In this document: piece after piece, positions 23,601 through 34,195 of the stretch
How positions within the stretch are numbered: the stretch's first letter is position 1
Layout of the letters: every line of letters starts with the position of its first letter
DNA from: Microthyrium microscopicum
Taxonomy: Eukaryota; Ascomycota; Dothideomycetes; Microthyriales; Microthyriaceae
Direction: 5' to 3'
Assembly (NCBI GenBank): GCA_010405405.1
Contig: MU004244.1
Location: 437,895-501,894 of the forward strand
DNA length: 64,000 nucleotides
Made by a program: the position numbers and the translations under genes
Notes under the pieces: generated by a model
Told to the model about the DNA's origin: nothing
Database searches by the model: none
What the model saw: only the letters and a program-made list of their open reading frames with translations

Positions 23601-24883
23601 AGTGGTGCTGTTCAGCTGACCATTCTCGCATTTCAGTTCAGTGATCGTAATCTTCTGCTCAGCAATCTTGCTATTCAGTTGGCGATTATCGCTTTTCAGT
23701 TGAGTGATCACAAAATCCTGGTGGGCATCCGTGCTATTCAGCTGAGCATTCTTGCTGGCCAGTTGAGTGATTTCTTCTTCCTGACGGGCATTCGTGCTCT
23801 TCAATTGACGGTTATCGTTGTTCAGTTCAGCATTCGTGCCAGCCAGTTGAGTAATCTCTTCTTCCTGACAAGCATTCTTGCTATCCAGGTCACGATTCTC
23901 GCGTTCCAGCTGAGCATTCGTGCTATTCAGTTGAGAAATCTCTGCTTTTCTCCGGAAGTTCGCCATTTTTTGCATGGAGGTCAGGGCTGCTAGTTTGGCC
24001 CGCTCTGTATTTGATTTCGAAATTCTCTCTTCCAGTCGCTTGACATTCTTGTTCAGTTGCTTGACATCGTTTTCTTGTTCCTGGCGATCTTCTTTCCATT
24101 GCTTGCGTTCATCTTCCCATTGCTTGCGTTCATCTTCCCATTGCTTGCGTTCATTTTCCCATTTCTTGCAATCAACTTCGAGTTGTTTGCACTTCTCTTT
24201 CCAATGATCTTGTACTGGCTTGTGACTTCCCAGCTTGACATTCTCAAGGAAATCGGGCAAGGACTCTTCCTCAATCTCATCGCCACCATTTGAATATGGC
24301 AGGTGGTCTGGACGAAGATTGTTACGATAATGAGCCCCCAACGCCTTCAAACCGTACTTGGCGCAGAAGGAAAAGAAAATTGTGACAGCAAGTACAACCG
24401 CAATAGGCATAGCTTCCGTCTCCAACCACTGAAACAGTGACCATGGCTCTGGGCCAGGCTCTGACTCCAGGTCAGGCTTTGGCTCTGACTCGAGGTCAGG
24501 CTTCGGCTCTGACCAGCCTGGTTGCCATTTGTAGTCAGTCTCACCAGACCGACTGAATGGCACGGCCGTATTAGGCCAAGCCTGTGGAGATGCCAGCTCC
24601 ACCAGGCATATAGTCCAGTTGGAAGGAAGGACTGGGAGCGATGTTTCTGTCGCGTTGTTGGGAGGGAGGGAGGAGTTGGGAGGAATGGTGGGATAGAGAG
24701 GCGGGAATGGTTGGTACTTCTTGCAGTACGAAGTATGTTGCTCCGCAGAGCGCTGACAAATGGGAAAGCTGGCGACCCACAAGGCGGTCACGGCAGCGGC
24801 GGTTTGGACTGTGATATAAGTTAGCAACGCGCACATTGGGGGATATATTCTGACCAAATTAACTTACTGATGAGGTCGTGCAT
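20637..24883 (-). CDS. Giant membrane-anchored coiled-coil protein with KOW-like and FG-like segments (unrecognised)
   Basis: Two exons, 24883-24868 (MHDLI) and 24808-20637, encode about 1395 aa. The intron has a GTAAGT donor and GCTAAC branch point, and the spliced N-terminus resembles that of the neighbouring giant gene (both reach PICQ, then a Tyr-Cys pair). In order: a hydrophobic N-terminus; a Pro/Asn-rich segment with a repeated Lys-Pro-Asp-Leu-Glu-Ser-Glu motif; a membrane helix near residues 138-160 (IAVVLAVTIFFSFCA); a coiled coil at about 205-450 with repeated ERKQWED heptads, then 28- and 21-residue repeats each opening with an Ile-Thr-Gln/Glu-Leu block; a long Ser/Pro-rich part; a KOW-like patch near 840-890 (CRVLAKGPYKGAQGKFKQV); four to five 33-residue repeats at about 1070-1225 with F-x-F-G-G-F cores; and a helical charged C-terminus. 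I do not know the family. Membrane tethering with a long cytosolic scaffold is an inference. Confidence 0.75.
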
Positions 24884-25889
24884 GTCTCTCAGCTCTGCCT
24901 TTATAGGGCGAGAGCGCGATGACAATGCAGACGGAGATGACGATGGTTGTAGAGAGAAGAAAGTTGATGAAAAAATTCAAGTTGGAGGATTTGGAAGGGT
25001 GGTGGGGAAACTGAGGGAAGCTGAGGGAAGAAGATTAAGCTCCAGAAGAAGTGGGCTGAAGGCTAACTAGTAGGAATTGCCAATATGGGCAAGTGACTTG
25101 GGCGTCACTGCAACTGCCCAGAATAAGTGAACATTGAAGTGAGTTTTCAGGTTGTTGAGGCAGGAGTCCTGTACTTGGGAAGGCAGGAGTGACTTGAAGA
25201 GGGGAGGTGCATTGGGGAGGTGCATTGGGGAGGTGCAATGGGGAGGTGCGAGCCATGGGGATTACCTCCCACAAATGCATCTCGAACATAGTCACTGAGC
25301 CAAACCTCCATCACGTCACTACGGCGCCCATAATAGTAACTCTTTTCCTTGATAGCCGCTCCTTGAATATCAATTGCGAGCTTCATATTCACTTGCTTGA
25401 TAGGATGATTCTTTTGGGAAGGCCTTTTTCGAATGGACGTATATAGTCAGTGGCACATCTCAACGGGGAACCCTATTTATCGTGACTACATAATGTCCTG
25501 TTCTGTGCTCGTACTTTCTACTAAAGAAAGCTAAAATAAAGTCCAGTAGATTGTGGTTAGCAAAATTGGCAAGTAATCTCATGGTTGGGTGAAGTTAGAG
25601 TATAAGGCTGACGACAAGGCTGAAAAGGATCGTCAATTTCAGGGTAGCGAATAAGAGGGTCAACCATGAACGAAACACAACCATGACGACTCTTCAGCTT
25701 TTACTTATGAAAATAAATGATGTTAACATGCGATCCAATTTTTTGATAGTTCCGCCTCGACTGTAAGTACAAAAAACATTACTCAGGTACATAATTTACA
25801 AATTACATTACATAAAACAGAGCTCCAAGTGTTCTTAGACCCAAATTCCCGGGAGCGAGTAATCAACAGTCCAATTGCTTAGCATCCTA
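24884..25889. other. Spacer between the two giant genes
   Basis: About 1 kb forms the upstream region of the 1395-aa gene and the downstream region of the 1776-aa gene. A TATA-like word (TATAAA on the minus strand, 24905-24900) lies only 17 bp before the chosen ATG. A 13-bp minisatellite sits at 25201-25250. No coding frame is convincing. Confidence 0.5.
25201..25250 (+). repeat. 13-bp minisatellite, nearly four units
   Basis: The unit is GGGGAGGTGCATT, repeated almost exactly (the third unit ends AAT and the fourth is partial). G-rich strand on plus. It lies about 320 bp upstream of the 1395-aa gene's start. Confidence 0.9.
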
Positions 25890-28800
25890 TCAACGCCCTT
25901 GCTGCTCGTGCCATTCTTCCAAATCATCGAGCATGCGTATCTCGCAAACATTATACCTCTCCTCGTCGTCGTGCCTCCTGCCATTCAATTCTCTTCCTCG
26001 GTTTATTGAGTCTTCAATTGCGATTTGATCGGCCGTGTGATCTTCACTTGTAATTACGCCGGCTACAAACAGTTCTGGGTCGCCAGGAATCAGGTAGGGA
26101 GTGATCTGATGTTCTCTGGCCATGCGAGCTTCTTCAGCCTCTTGTTTTGCCTTTCCAGCCTCTTGTTTAGCCTTTGCCACCTCTTTTGCCTTCTCTTCTG
26201 TCGCCGCTCCTTGTGGCTGCTTTTTCAATGCTCGTTTGGGGAGGGCGCGAACCTTTCGTTCTGCTAGTGGCGTTCCAGGTGCTGAGAAATGGCTTGTGCC
26301 AGAATCATTGTTCACCAAGGGCTGTTGTGGCACTGTCAAGGGAGGTAGTTGTGGGCGCGCGGTGGTTGAAGGATCATTAGGTCCACCTACTTCGTAGTAG
26401 TCCTCCTGTGAGTCCTCTGAAGTGTCTCCCTCAGCTATTGGCATTGGATGACTTTTGGGAGGACTTCCAGAGCTCTGCGGGCGTGTTGTCGGAACATAAA
26501 TCGGTCCCGTGGGTCGAGGAGGAACCGGGTTTGAAGCACGCCGCACGTCTGTCACAGGTCTCGCCCCATTATTACTAGAGGCTGGGGGGCCTTGGTACAT
26601 CGGGTTTCCTGTGGGTTGTTGATAGGTAGGCGGTTGGTAGGTAGGCTGCTGCGAGGATCCTCCAGCGGCCCAGCCAGAGCCCCTCGGGGTCAATGGATTT
26701 GGAAACAACCGGCTTCCTACATTTGGTTGATGACTAGATGGTTGTGCATATCCTCCAGGGTTCCAGCCAGAGGTCCTCGCGGGCAATGAGCCCAAAGCTG
26801 GTCGTCCGTATATGAAAGAGGTATCGGCAGCACGTCCGGGATTTGATAGTCCTGGAATTGAGTTTGATATATTGTTTCTGGTAGTTGATGGCGCTGCGAA
26901 TGGAGAGTTCACAGTTGGCGGTAGATTCCAGACTATTTCGATGTCGTCGATATCATCACTCGCGTTATGTGCCGGTTCCGGGCTGGGCATGAAGCGATCT
27001 TTATCCTTATCCTCATCATCAGAATATACTGCCGAGCCTGCAGTAGGTGAAAGGGGAGGACTCGGTTGGTAGGGTCTATTAGAGTCGTCATCCTCGTCTC
27101 TAGGAGGGAACACATCCTCGAACGTACCTTCAGAAGACTCGCTGTCTTCACCGCGAGTGATAGGCGGCTTTTCTTCTTGATCAGACTTAGCATCGTTTGA
27201 ATCAGATTCCTCCCATGGTGGTAGATCGTCAAATGCCTTTTTCTCATCAGAGTTATGAACGTCTTGGAGGAGGTCATCGTAAAACTGGTTTTGCTCTTCT
27301 GTCAAGGGTGGTGGTGATCGTTTGATATCTGCCGGGTTTTCTGCAGTTATATCATCTTCGAATTGAGCCCCTTGATATGTTTGCCCAGTCATTTCCGCGT
27401 CTTCAATACTACTTTTGCCCGTGTCAGGCCTAATGGAAGGCGCATTGGTCGTCGGCGGAGCAGTCATTTCCGTGTCTTCAATACTACTTTTGCCTGTGTC
27501 AGGCCTATTGGAAGGCGCATTGGTCGTCGGCGGAGCAGTCATTTCCGTGTCTTCAATACTACTTTTGCCTGTGTCAGGCCTATTGGAAGGCACATTGGTC
27601 GTCGGCGGGGCAGTCATTTCCGTGTCTTTAATACTGATGCCTGTGTTAGGCCTATTGGAAGGCACATTCTCTGTCCACGGGCTAGTCATGTCCGTGTCTA
27701 CGATACTTGTGCTTGAGCCAGGCCTATTAGAAGGCACATTGGTCGTCGGCGGAGCAGTCATTTCCGTGTCTTCAATCCTACTTTTGCTTGAGCCAGGCCT
27801 ATTGGAAGGCACATTGTTAGTCAACGGCCCAGTCATGTCCGTGTCTACAATACTTGTGCTTGAACCGGGCCTATTGGAAGGCACATTGTTAGTCAACGGG
27901 CCAGTCATGTCCGTGTCTACAATACTCGTACTCGAGCCAGGCCTTTTAGAAGACACATTGGTCGCCAACGGGGAAAGGGCGTCCATATCAACGTCTCCAT
28001 CGGAATCCCTGGCCAAGCGTGAATCTTCTTGGGTTCCAGGCACATTGGTATGTTCAGTGACATCTGCATCTCCATCGTCGTCTAATCCAGCACCAACATC
28101 CGTCATATCAATCTCCTTAATAGGCACGGAGCTTGTGAGACCACCTTTGACCATACCTGGACCAGCATCTGGCATATCAATCTCTCCAGGAAGCCTAGAG
28201 CTTGTGGCAGGCTTGATTTGTAGAGCCTTTTTCGTTGCTGTCGCAAATATGGCCCCAATTCCACTCAATGGTGGTGCACTGAGGATGGGACGAGTAGAGG
28301 TGTGAGGCGGCTCTGTATTTACAGGAAGCACAGGCCCAGTAGCTTCCGCACCTGGTCCGGGGCTGTCAGAGCCAGAATCAGAGCCAGAGTCAGATCCTCC
28401 ATCCTCGAAGTTGTCTTCATTATCATTGTTTGGATTTGACTGATGACTTTCAGAGCCGAATTTAGATCCTCCATCTTTGGAGGTGCCTTCATCATCATCC
28501 TGCGGACCATAGCCAGAACTAGATCCTTCATCCTCGGGGTTGTCAGAATCATGGCTTCCAGAGCCCGGCGGATTGAAGATCAAGGTCGGCTGTGCAGCAG
28601 GGGTTTGATGCGCAGTATCCAAATTCAGCTGAGTGAATCCGGTGAAATCAAATCCTTTGTTTTTGAAGATGCTTATACCAGCAATGCTGGTTGTTTCTGG
28701 ACCAGAAGCAGTGGAGGGGATTGTCGGTTGCGGCTCCTTCGGAGACTTGGGCACAGATTCTGGGCCTATAGAAGTGATTCCAGTAGGCTCAGGGATGGGT

Positions 28801-31220
28801 GAAGGTACAAGGTCGGTTATTTTTGTACCAGGAGCAGTAGAGGAGACTGTCGGTTGCGGCTCCCTCAGAGACTTGGGCACAAATTCTGGGCCTGGAGCAA
28901 TGATGCCGGTAGGCTCAGGGGTGGATGTCGGTACAATGGTTGTTTTTGTACTAAGAGCAGTGGGGTGATCAATCCCTTGCGGCTCCTTCGGAGACTCGGG
29001 CACATGTTCTGGGAATAGACAAGTGATACTGATAGGCTCATTGGCGGGTGCTACAATGTTGGGCGGATGTGGTTGCTGTCCATTCTCCCGAGGCATTCCT
29101 TCTTGTTCAGGCAGTGTTGGACCAGAAACTTCACCAGGCTCTGAAGATGCATTTTCAGGTTTTGTTTCCACAGTTAACCCTTGTTTGATCTGCTCATCAG
29201 AAGCTGCCTTGGTGGGTGATCTTGGTTGCGAAGTACGATTGGTATAAGATCGGCTCGTGCCTGAGCTCTCCCCTTGTACGTTTTTGGGGCGTCTATTTTC
29301 CTTCACGGAAAGTGCGGTTGCCTTTTTTAGAGCTGCCTGTTCTTCTGGACTTAAGACCTCTTTAATAGCTGCTTTATCGTCACTTTCGACTTCAGATTCC
29401 TCTTCAATCCCCTCCTCGGCTTTCTTGATTAGCTTAGATAGTTTCTGACCTTGTGGAGGATCAGCCCGCATTCGTCGGACATAACGTCTTTGTTCCAGCT
29501 CCCTCAGTTCGTTGGGAGAGAGTGGTTCGGCCCATTCCTCCGATGGTGGCCGAGTATCTGGTACCGGACGTTTTTCTTCGCTGGTGGTTTTGTATGCTTT
29601 AATGGTTTTATAGTATTCCACGAAGCGTGCTATTTCATCAAAGTCTACAGCCTCCCGGCGAGGTTTGTGGACTGGCTTTGGCTTACGCTTACGCACTTCG
29701 ACCTGGGTGGGCTCTTCGGCTTTCAAAGGTTTGGGCTCATACCTTTCAACTGGCATAGGCTTTTTGCCCTTGTCAAGTACAACCCTTCGGTCTCTGTTCT
29801 TGACAGTTCTGGTCCACCTACCGTGGCTCTCCTCAGCAGGGCGCAATTTTCTTCGAGAAGTCTTCTCACCCTCGGTATCTGGCTTGTTTGGGTTAACTGG
29901 AGATGGAGGAAGCGGAATACTAGCTGGATCTACCTCGGTATCTGGCTTGTTTGGGTTAACTGGAGATGGAGGAAGCGGAATGCTAGCTGGATCTACCTCG
30001 GATTCGTTTCTTGAGTCTGACGGCTGTGGTCGAGCGACTCGAAGAAATGCCCAACGGCACCATAGTGCGATGTACTGGAATGCTGCGATGAAATAGTGGA
30101 TGAGGGCATTGAATGAGGAAGCAGCGTATGAAGGTAATGATTTGAGACTGATTTTTGTCGAAATTGAATCTGGTTTGCCGCCATCCGAGTCCGAATCGGA
30201 GTCGCTACTACCCGCATCTGATTTTGGTGCACGACTATCACCATTCGAGTCCGAACTTGAGTTGCCATCTCCAGACATCGGCCTCAGCCTATCGAACTCG
30301 TTTCTAAGGCGAGGGTCTATAGTAGAGGTTCCATCCGGTGATGTGGGAGGAGTACGCGTATATCGAAAATCTCTATAATACAGATAGCCGGCTCTGAAGA
30401 TGGCAAATGGAACCGCGTATACAAGAAACAAGAATGCGCTCGCCAGACTTGCGACAAAATCTTCTACCCAGAAAGCTGCGATACCCGAGGCAGCCACGAG
30501 GCTTTCTACACGGTCGTATATCCACTCGTGTACCTGCCGATACAAGAGTCCTGGCATGCGGAATGCCCTCTTGCCATACTTGGGGGCAGTAGTAACAACT
30601 GGAATTGCGAAGCGGTAAACGATTCCTGGAATAAGTAATGCGCTCTTGAGATATTGTCCTAATGCGATGACCTTGCAGAGAAGGAACCACACAAAGTCGA
30701 AAAAAGCAATTAGGAAAGCTAATAGAAGTATAGTTGAAATGATGTTTCCAACAACTTGTTTTTTAGCTTTCAGAGATTTGCTGAACCATTCCGAAGATGA
30801 GCGATACAACCGCTCTATGTGACCAGGAGGCGAGGAGAACACAGCCACATCTGTGGTTTCGGTCCCACTGGGACTGGAAGGTTCTTTTGATGTGAAGTTC
30901 GTTTCAGTTCCAGTAGAGATTCCAGACTCCGTCTTATTGGAAGGTTCTTTTGATGTGTTATTCGTTCCAGCTCCAACAAAGATTCCAGACTCCGGCTCAT
31001 TGGAAGGTTTTATTGATGTGCTGTTCCTTCCAGTTCCAGTGGGGATTGAAGATTCAATGACTGGCTTTGGGGTGTACGCAATCGTCGTATGCAGAGCGAT
31101 TTGGATAGGAAGATGGACAAAATTTGTACAGTAAGGGGTCTCCTTTAGGACCTCAAGTTGACAAATTGGGAGGCTAATAAGCCATGCGGCCGCCAGTTGC
31201 CAAGCAGCGTAATGAATCAT
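25890..31220 (-). CDS. Giant multi-pass membrane protein with long repetitive disordered region (unrecognised)
   Basis: One uninterrupted exon encodes 1776 aa. The N-terminus (hydrophobic helix, then PICQ and a Tyr-Cys pair) resembles that of the downstream giant gene, suggesting the two are paralogous at least there. Next come three imperfect 23-residue Thr/Ser/Asn-rich repeats (about 60-120) with several potential N-glycosylation sites, then membrane segments near 160-185, 195-215, 245-290 and 360-395. The rest is Pro/Ser/Asp/Glu-rich and probably disordered. It includes a perfect double 21-residue repeat (VDPASIPLPPSPVNPNKPDT core), three Pro-rich repeats around 730-860, a KGFDFTGF motif echoing the FG-like repeats of its neighbour, and eight tandem 24-25-residue repeats (about 1085-1285). 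The C-terminal 80 residues are helical and charged. No known family is recognised. The absence of stops over 5.3 kb and protein-level repeats argue that it is real. Confidence 0.75.
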   Translation of the reverse strand: MIHYAAWQLAAAWLISLPICQLEVLKETPYCTNFVHLPIQIALHTTIAYTPKPVIESSIPTGTGRNSTSIKPSNEPESGIFVGAGTNNTSKEPSNKTESGISTGTETNFTSKEPSSPSGTETTDVAVFSSPPGHIERLYRSSSEWFSKSLKAKKQVVGNIISTILLLAFLIAFFDFVWFLLCKVIALGQYLKSALLIPGIVYRFAIPVVTTAPKYGKRAFRMPGLLYRQVHEWIYDRVESLVAASGIAAFWVEDFVASLASAFLFLVYAVPFAIFRAGYLYYRDFRYTRTPPTSPDGTSTIDPRLRNEFDRLRPMSGDGNSSSDSNGDSRAPKSDAGSSDSDSDSDGGKPDSISTKISLKSLPSYAASSFNALIHYFIAAFQYIALWCRWAFLRVARPQPSDSRNESEVDPASIPLPPSPVNPNKPDTEVDPASIPLPPSPVNPNKPDTEGEKTSRRKLRPAEESHGRWTRTVKNRDRRVVLDKGKKPMPVERYEPKPLKAEEPTQVEVRKRKPKPVHKPRREAVDFDEIARFVEYYKTIKAYKTTSEEKRPVPDTRPPSEEWAEPLSPNELRELEQRRYVRRMRADPPQGQKLSKLIKKAEEGIEEESEVESDDKAAIKEVLSPEEQAALKKATALSVKENRRPKNVQGESSGTSRSYTNRTSQPRSPTKAASDEQIKQGLTVETKPENASSEPGEVSGPTLPEQEGMPRENGQQPHPPNIVAPANEPISITCLFPEHVPESPKEPQGIDHPTALSTKTTIVPTSTPEPTGIIAPGPEFVPKSLREPQPTVSSTAPGTKITDLVPSPIPEPTGITSIGPESVPKSPKEPQPTIPSTASGPETTSIAGISIFKNKGFDFTGFTQLNLDTAHQTPAAQPTLIFNPPGSGSHDSDNPEDEGSSSGYGPQDDDEGTSKDGGSKFGSESHQSNPNNDNEDNFEDGGSDSGSDSGSDSPGPGAEATGPVLPVNTEPPHTSTRPILSAPPLSGIGAIFATATKKALQIKPATSSRLPGEIDMPDAGPGMVKGGLTSSVPIKEIDMTDVGAGLDDDGDADVTEHTNVPGTQEDSRLARDSDGDVDMDALSPLATNVSSKRPGSSTSIVDTDMTGPLTNNVPSNRPGSSTSIVDTDMTGPLTNNVPSNRPGSSKSRIEDTEMTAPPTTNVPSNRPGSSTSIVDTDMTSPWTENVPSNRPNTGISIKDTEMTAPPTTNVPSNRPDTGKSSIEDTEMTAPPTTNAPSNRPDTGKSSIEDTEMTAPPTTNAPSIRPDTGKSSIEDAEMTGQTYQGAQFEDDITAENPADIKRSPPPLTEEQNQFYDDLLQDVHNSDEKKAFDDLPPWEESDSNDAKSDQEEKPPITRGEDSESSEGTFEDVFPPRDEDDDSNRPYQPSPPLSPTAGSAVYSDDEDKDKDRFMPSPEPAHNASDDIDDIEIVWNLPPTVNSPFAAPSTTRNNISNSIPGLSNPGRAADTSFIYGRPALGSLPARTSGWNPGGYAQPSSHQPNVGSRLFPNPLTPRGSGWAAGGSSQQPTYQPPTYQQPTGNPMYQGPPASSNNGARPVTDVRRASNPVPPRPTGPIYVPTTRPQSSGSPPKSHPMPIAEGDTSEDSQEDYYEVGGPNDPSTTARPQLPPLTVPQQPLVNNDSGTSHFSAPGTPLAERKVRALPKRALKKQPQGAATEEKAKEVAKAKQEAGKAKQEAEEARMAREHQITPYLIPGDPELFVAGVITSEDHTADQIAIEDSINRGRELNGRRHDDEERYNVCEIRMLDDLEEWHEQQGR
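27375..27965 (-). repeat. Eight tandem 24-25-codon repeats inside the 1776-aa gene
   Basis: Each unit reads approximately NVPSNRP, then GSS or DTG, then an I-x-D-T-(D/E)-M-T core and a short Pro/Thr linker. Adjacent units are nearly identical at the DNA level, so copy number is likely to vary among strains. The pattern keeps plus-strand frames open as well, creating a 296-codon shadow. Confidence 0.88.
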
Positions 31221-32255
31221 GACTGATGAATGATAACCAGAGCAGATTGAGAGGATAGCAGTGCTGTTGGATTATCAAATCAGAAGATGGTCGCAATGCT
31301 CGATGGGGGACAGGATGATGGCTTGAAGAGATGATTGTGGGAAGTGGTGTAGGCGAGTATGGGGAGTTGTGTAAATGAAACTGCTCCGGGCAGTAAGTGA
31401 GAGGGGTATCGAGACAATAGGCAAGAGCGAATGAATAGAATTTCAGGTGGTGTTTCCGCGACTGCTGTACTTGGACAGCTTCAAATTGGGCAAGAGGTCC
31501 AGCTTGCCACTAACTAATTAGACGTTTGATATCCGGCAACTTGCAAAGCCATACCTTTGTGTCTATAATATTGACAAAATAAATCATATGAAGAAACACG
31601 TTGTTCGGGAAATTTCATGGTATAAAGCTGAAAAGGTGAGAGAAAGTTATTGTATTCTTTTGTCTATAGAATCATAATGAAAAAAGAAGGACAGACAAGG
31701 CGCAGATAATTATTTTCGCTTAAGTTCAAGACAATGGTTATATAATTCCATGACATTTGGACTTTGTCTATCGGCTTCTCGCAGATACAAAGACATGAAG
31801 TTGGGCGATAAGGCTGAATGCAAGGCTGGGTCGATCGCCGAAACATGCTAGCGTCGAAGCGTGCCAGCAAGGATTGGGCCCTTGTCATCTAGATCAACCA
31901 ATCAAAATGCAGAACCTGGTCTAATTTTGGCCGTTCTTGGACCATATCGTTAAATGCATTAGATGAAATCCATGGGAAAGTATGAAGCGAAAGATGAGAT
32001 ATATACAAGATTCTCTCTGAAAGGAAATTATGCAAACATGAGTTCCTGCAGCTGTTTGCTCTGACGAACGACCAACGTGGGGGTGAACGTAATGCAGATT
32101 CCTCGGGTAGCAACGGAGCATTATTGCACCACCAGCCCACCATGTGCGACAAAGACTTTTGCCATCCTATTGATACAACCACTCCATACCCATTCGACTC
32201 TCTACAAACTTTACGAATCCTCTCATATTTCACGGAATCCGTCTGCGCCCTCATA
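31221..32255. other. Divergent intergenic region upstream of the 1776-aa gene and CYS4
   Basis: About 1 kb contains both promoters. Frames here are short or are antisense shadows of CYS4. The CYS4 frame is open back to an ATG at 32124, but the intervening 44 codons look unlike the family, so they are treated as 5' leader. Confidence 0.5.
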
Positions 32256-33898
32256 ATGTCTGTCGAAACGAAGCCTGCGATACCACCGGTGGTGATGGAC
32301 TCCATCACACAACAAATTGGCAACACGCCCATGGTCCGCCTGAATAAGATCCCACAAAGCCTAGGCATCGAAGCGACAGTATACGCCAAACTCGAATACT
32401 TCAACGCTGGCGGCAGTGTCAAAGATCGAATCGCACTCCGCATGATCGAGCAAGCTGAACGAGAAGGACGCATAAAACCTGGCGATACCTTGATCGAACC
32501 AACGAGCGGAAATACTGGTATTGGTCTTGCCCTCGTCGCTGCAGTCAAAGGATACAAGACGATTATCACACTACCTGAGAAAATGTCGCCAGAGAAAGTT
32601 GCTGTTCTACGAGCACTGAATGCCGAAATTATTCGAACTCCGACAGCAGCTGCTTATGATTCGCCTGAGTCACATATTGGTGTCGCCAAACGCCTGCTTA
32701 AAGAGATTCCAAATTCACATATCCTCGATCAATATGGAAACCCGAACAATCCTCTTGCGCACGAGTACGGAACTGGAGAGGAGATCTGGGAACAAACGAA
32801 AGGCAAGGTTACGATGTTGGTGGCGGGCGCTGGTACTGGTGGAACAATCACTGGAATCGCGCGTGGACTGCGGAAACACAATAAAGAAGTCAAGATTATT
32901 GCTGCAGATCCACAGGGCAGCATACTTGCGCTGCCAGCCAGCCTGAATGACGAGCATGCCAATGAAGGATACCAAGTAGAGGGCATTGGTTATGATTTCA
33001 TTCCTGATGTGCTTGATCAGAAGCTTGTGGACAAGTGGTACAAGACCGGCGATCGAGAGTCATTTATGTATGCTCGACGATTGATTTCCGAGGAAGGTCT
33101 ACTGGTTGGAGGCAGTAGTGGAAGTGCAATGGCTGCAGCAGTGAGTGCCATCAAAGAAATGGGCATGAAAAAGGGCGATGTTGTGGTAGTGGTGCTTCCA
33201 GACAGCATACGAAGCTATCTAAGCAAGGTGAGCATCCTCTTGATCAAAAGTGACTTCAATTAACCAAATTGCAGTATATTGATGATGACTGGCTTGCAGC
33301 CAACGATCTTCTCCCTCCAACTCCAGCTGATACACCCACCGAGCCAATATCACCGACTCTCAAGGCCAAGGATCCCTTTGCTGGCGCCACAATCGCATCT
33401 CTTCGACTAAAGCCACTCACCAGCATATCAAGAGACTCGCCGTGCTCAGAAGCCATTGAGACAATGCGGGACAAAGGGTTTGACCAGCTTCCCGTTGCTG
33501 ACACAAAGCATCACCTGGTGGGGCTCGTTACACTGGGAAATCTGCTCAGTTACATAGGCTCTGGTCGAGCTGACCCAACGGATCCTGTCAACAAAGTCAT
33601 GTTCGATTTCAGACACATACCCGAAGTCGTCACAGATCCTCAAGAGATTAGCAATCTCTCGCTCCAAGTTACAGATGAAAACATCACATCGAAGATAAAG
33701 ACAGACTCAAAGGCGAAGCGGCGCAAGTTTGTGCAGATCACTCGAGACACGCCCTTGAGTGCTCTGAGTCGGTTCTTTGAGTGGAACAGCGCTGCTGTTG
33801 TGACAGAAGGGAATGGCAAGGAATTGAAAGCGATTGCGGTTGTTACGAAAGTGGACTTGCTCAGTTGGATGGTAAGAACAAAGAAGCAGCAATCATAG
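32256..33898 (+). CDS. CYS4: Cystathionine beta-synthase
   Basis: This PLP enzyme condenses serine and homocysteine to cystathionine in the cytosol, the first step of transsulfuration to cysteine. Two exons (32256-33227, 33275-33898; 47-nt intron) encode 531 aa, normal for fungi. The PLP lysine is K56 in NAGGSVKDR. The substrate loop PTSGNTGIG, the PLP phosphate loop [10 protein letters not shown] and the GGSSGSAM block are all intact. Exon 2 carries the regulatory C-terminal pair of CBS domains: one around the segment [20 protein letters not shown], the other around [19 protein letters not shown]. There is no N-terminal heme-binding extension, as in other fungal enzymes. The start is placed at MSVETKP because family similarity begins about 15 residues later; an in-frame ATG 132 bp upstream is possible. 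Confidence 0.96.
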
Positions 33899-34195
33899 AA
33901 ACCTTGATATTTGCTTGATGTTGGATGACGGATCTTTTTGGACTTCAACCCTTTTGTTATGAATAGACTTTTGCCATGCAGAATATGAAAGCTCGCTAGA
34001 TAGAGTAGAACGGCAACCCGAAATTAATCAAACAACTTCAACGCTCAAGAATTTTTGTACGGTATGATGTTCTAAACTTTGGCTACGCCCCAAGTAAACA
34101 GCTTGACAGCTCCATGAATCAACACCAACCCCATCCCCAACTCCCCTCTCACCACCCACCATCTGCAACTTCCCCCAAAAACAACAAACACAAAA

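Noticed and set aside
27415-28305. A 296-codon plus-strand open frame with repeats
   Set aside because: It is antisense to the tandem repeats of the 1776-aa gene; repeat-based codon bias keeps this frame open. No start context, domain or splice support.
32124-32255. An N-terminal 44-residue extension of CYS4
   Set aside because: The frame is open back to an ATG at 32124, but the residues are unlike fungal CBS N-termini and family similarity starts after MSVETKP.
31889-32569. A 226-codon minus-strand frame
   Set aside because: It is mostly antisense to the conserved first exon of CYS4 and has no family resemblance.
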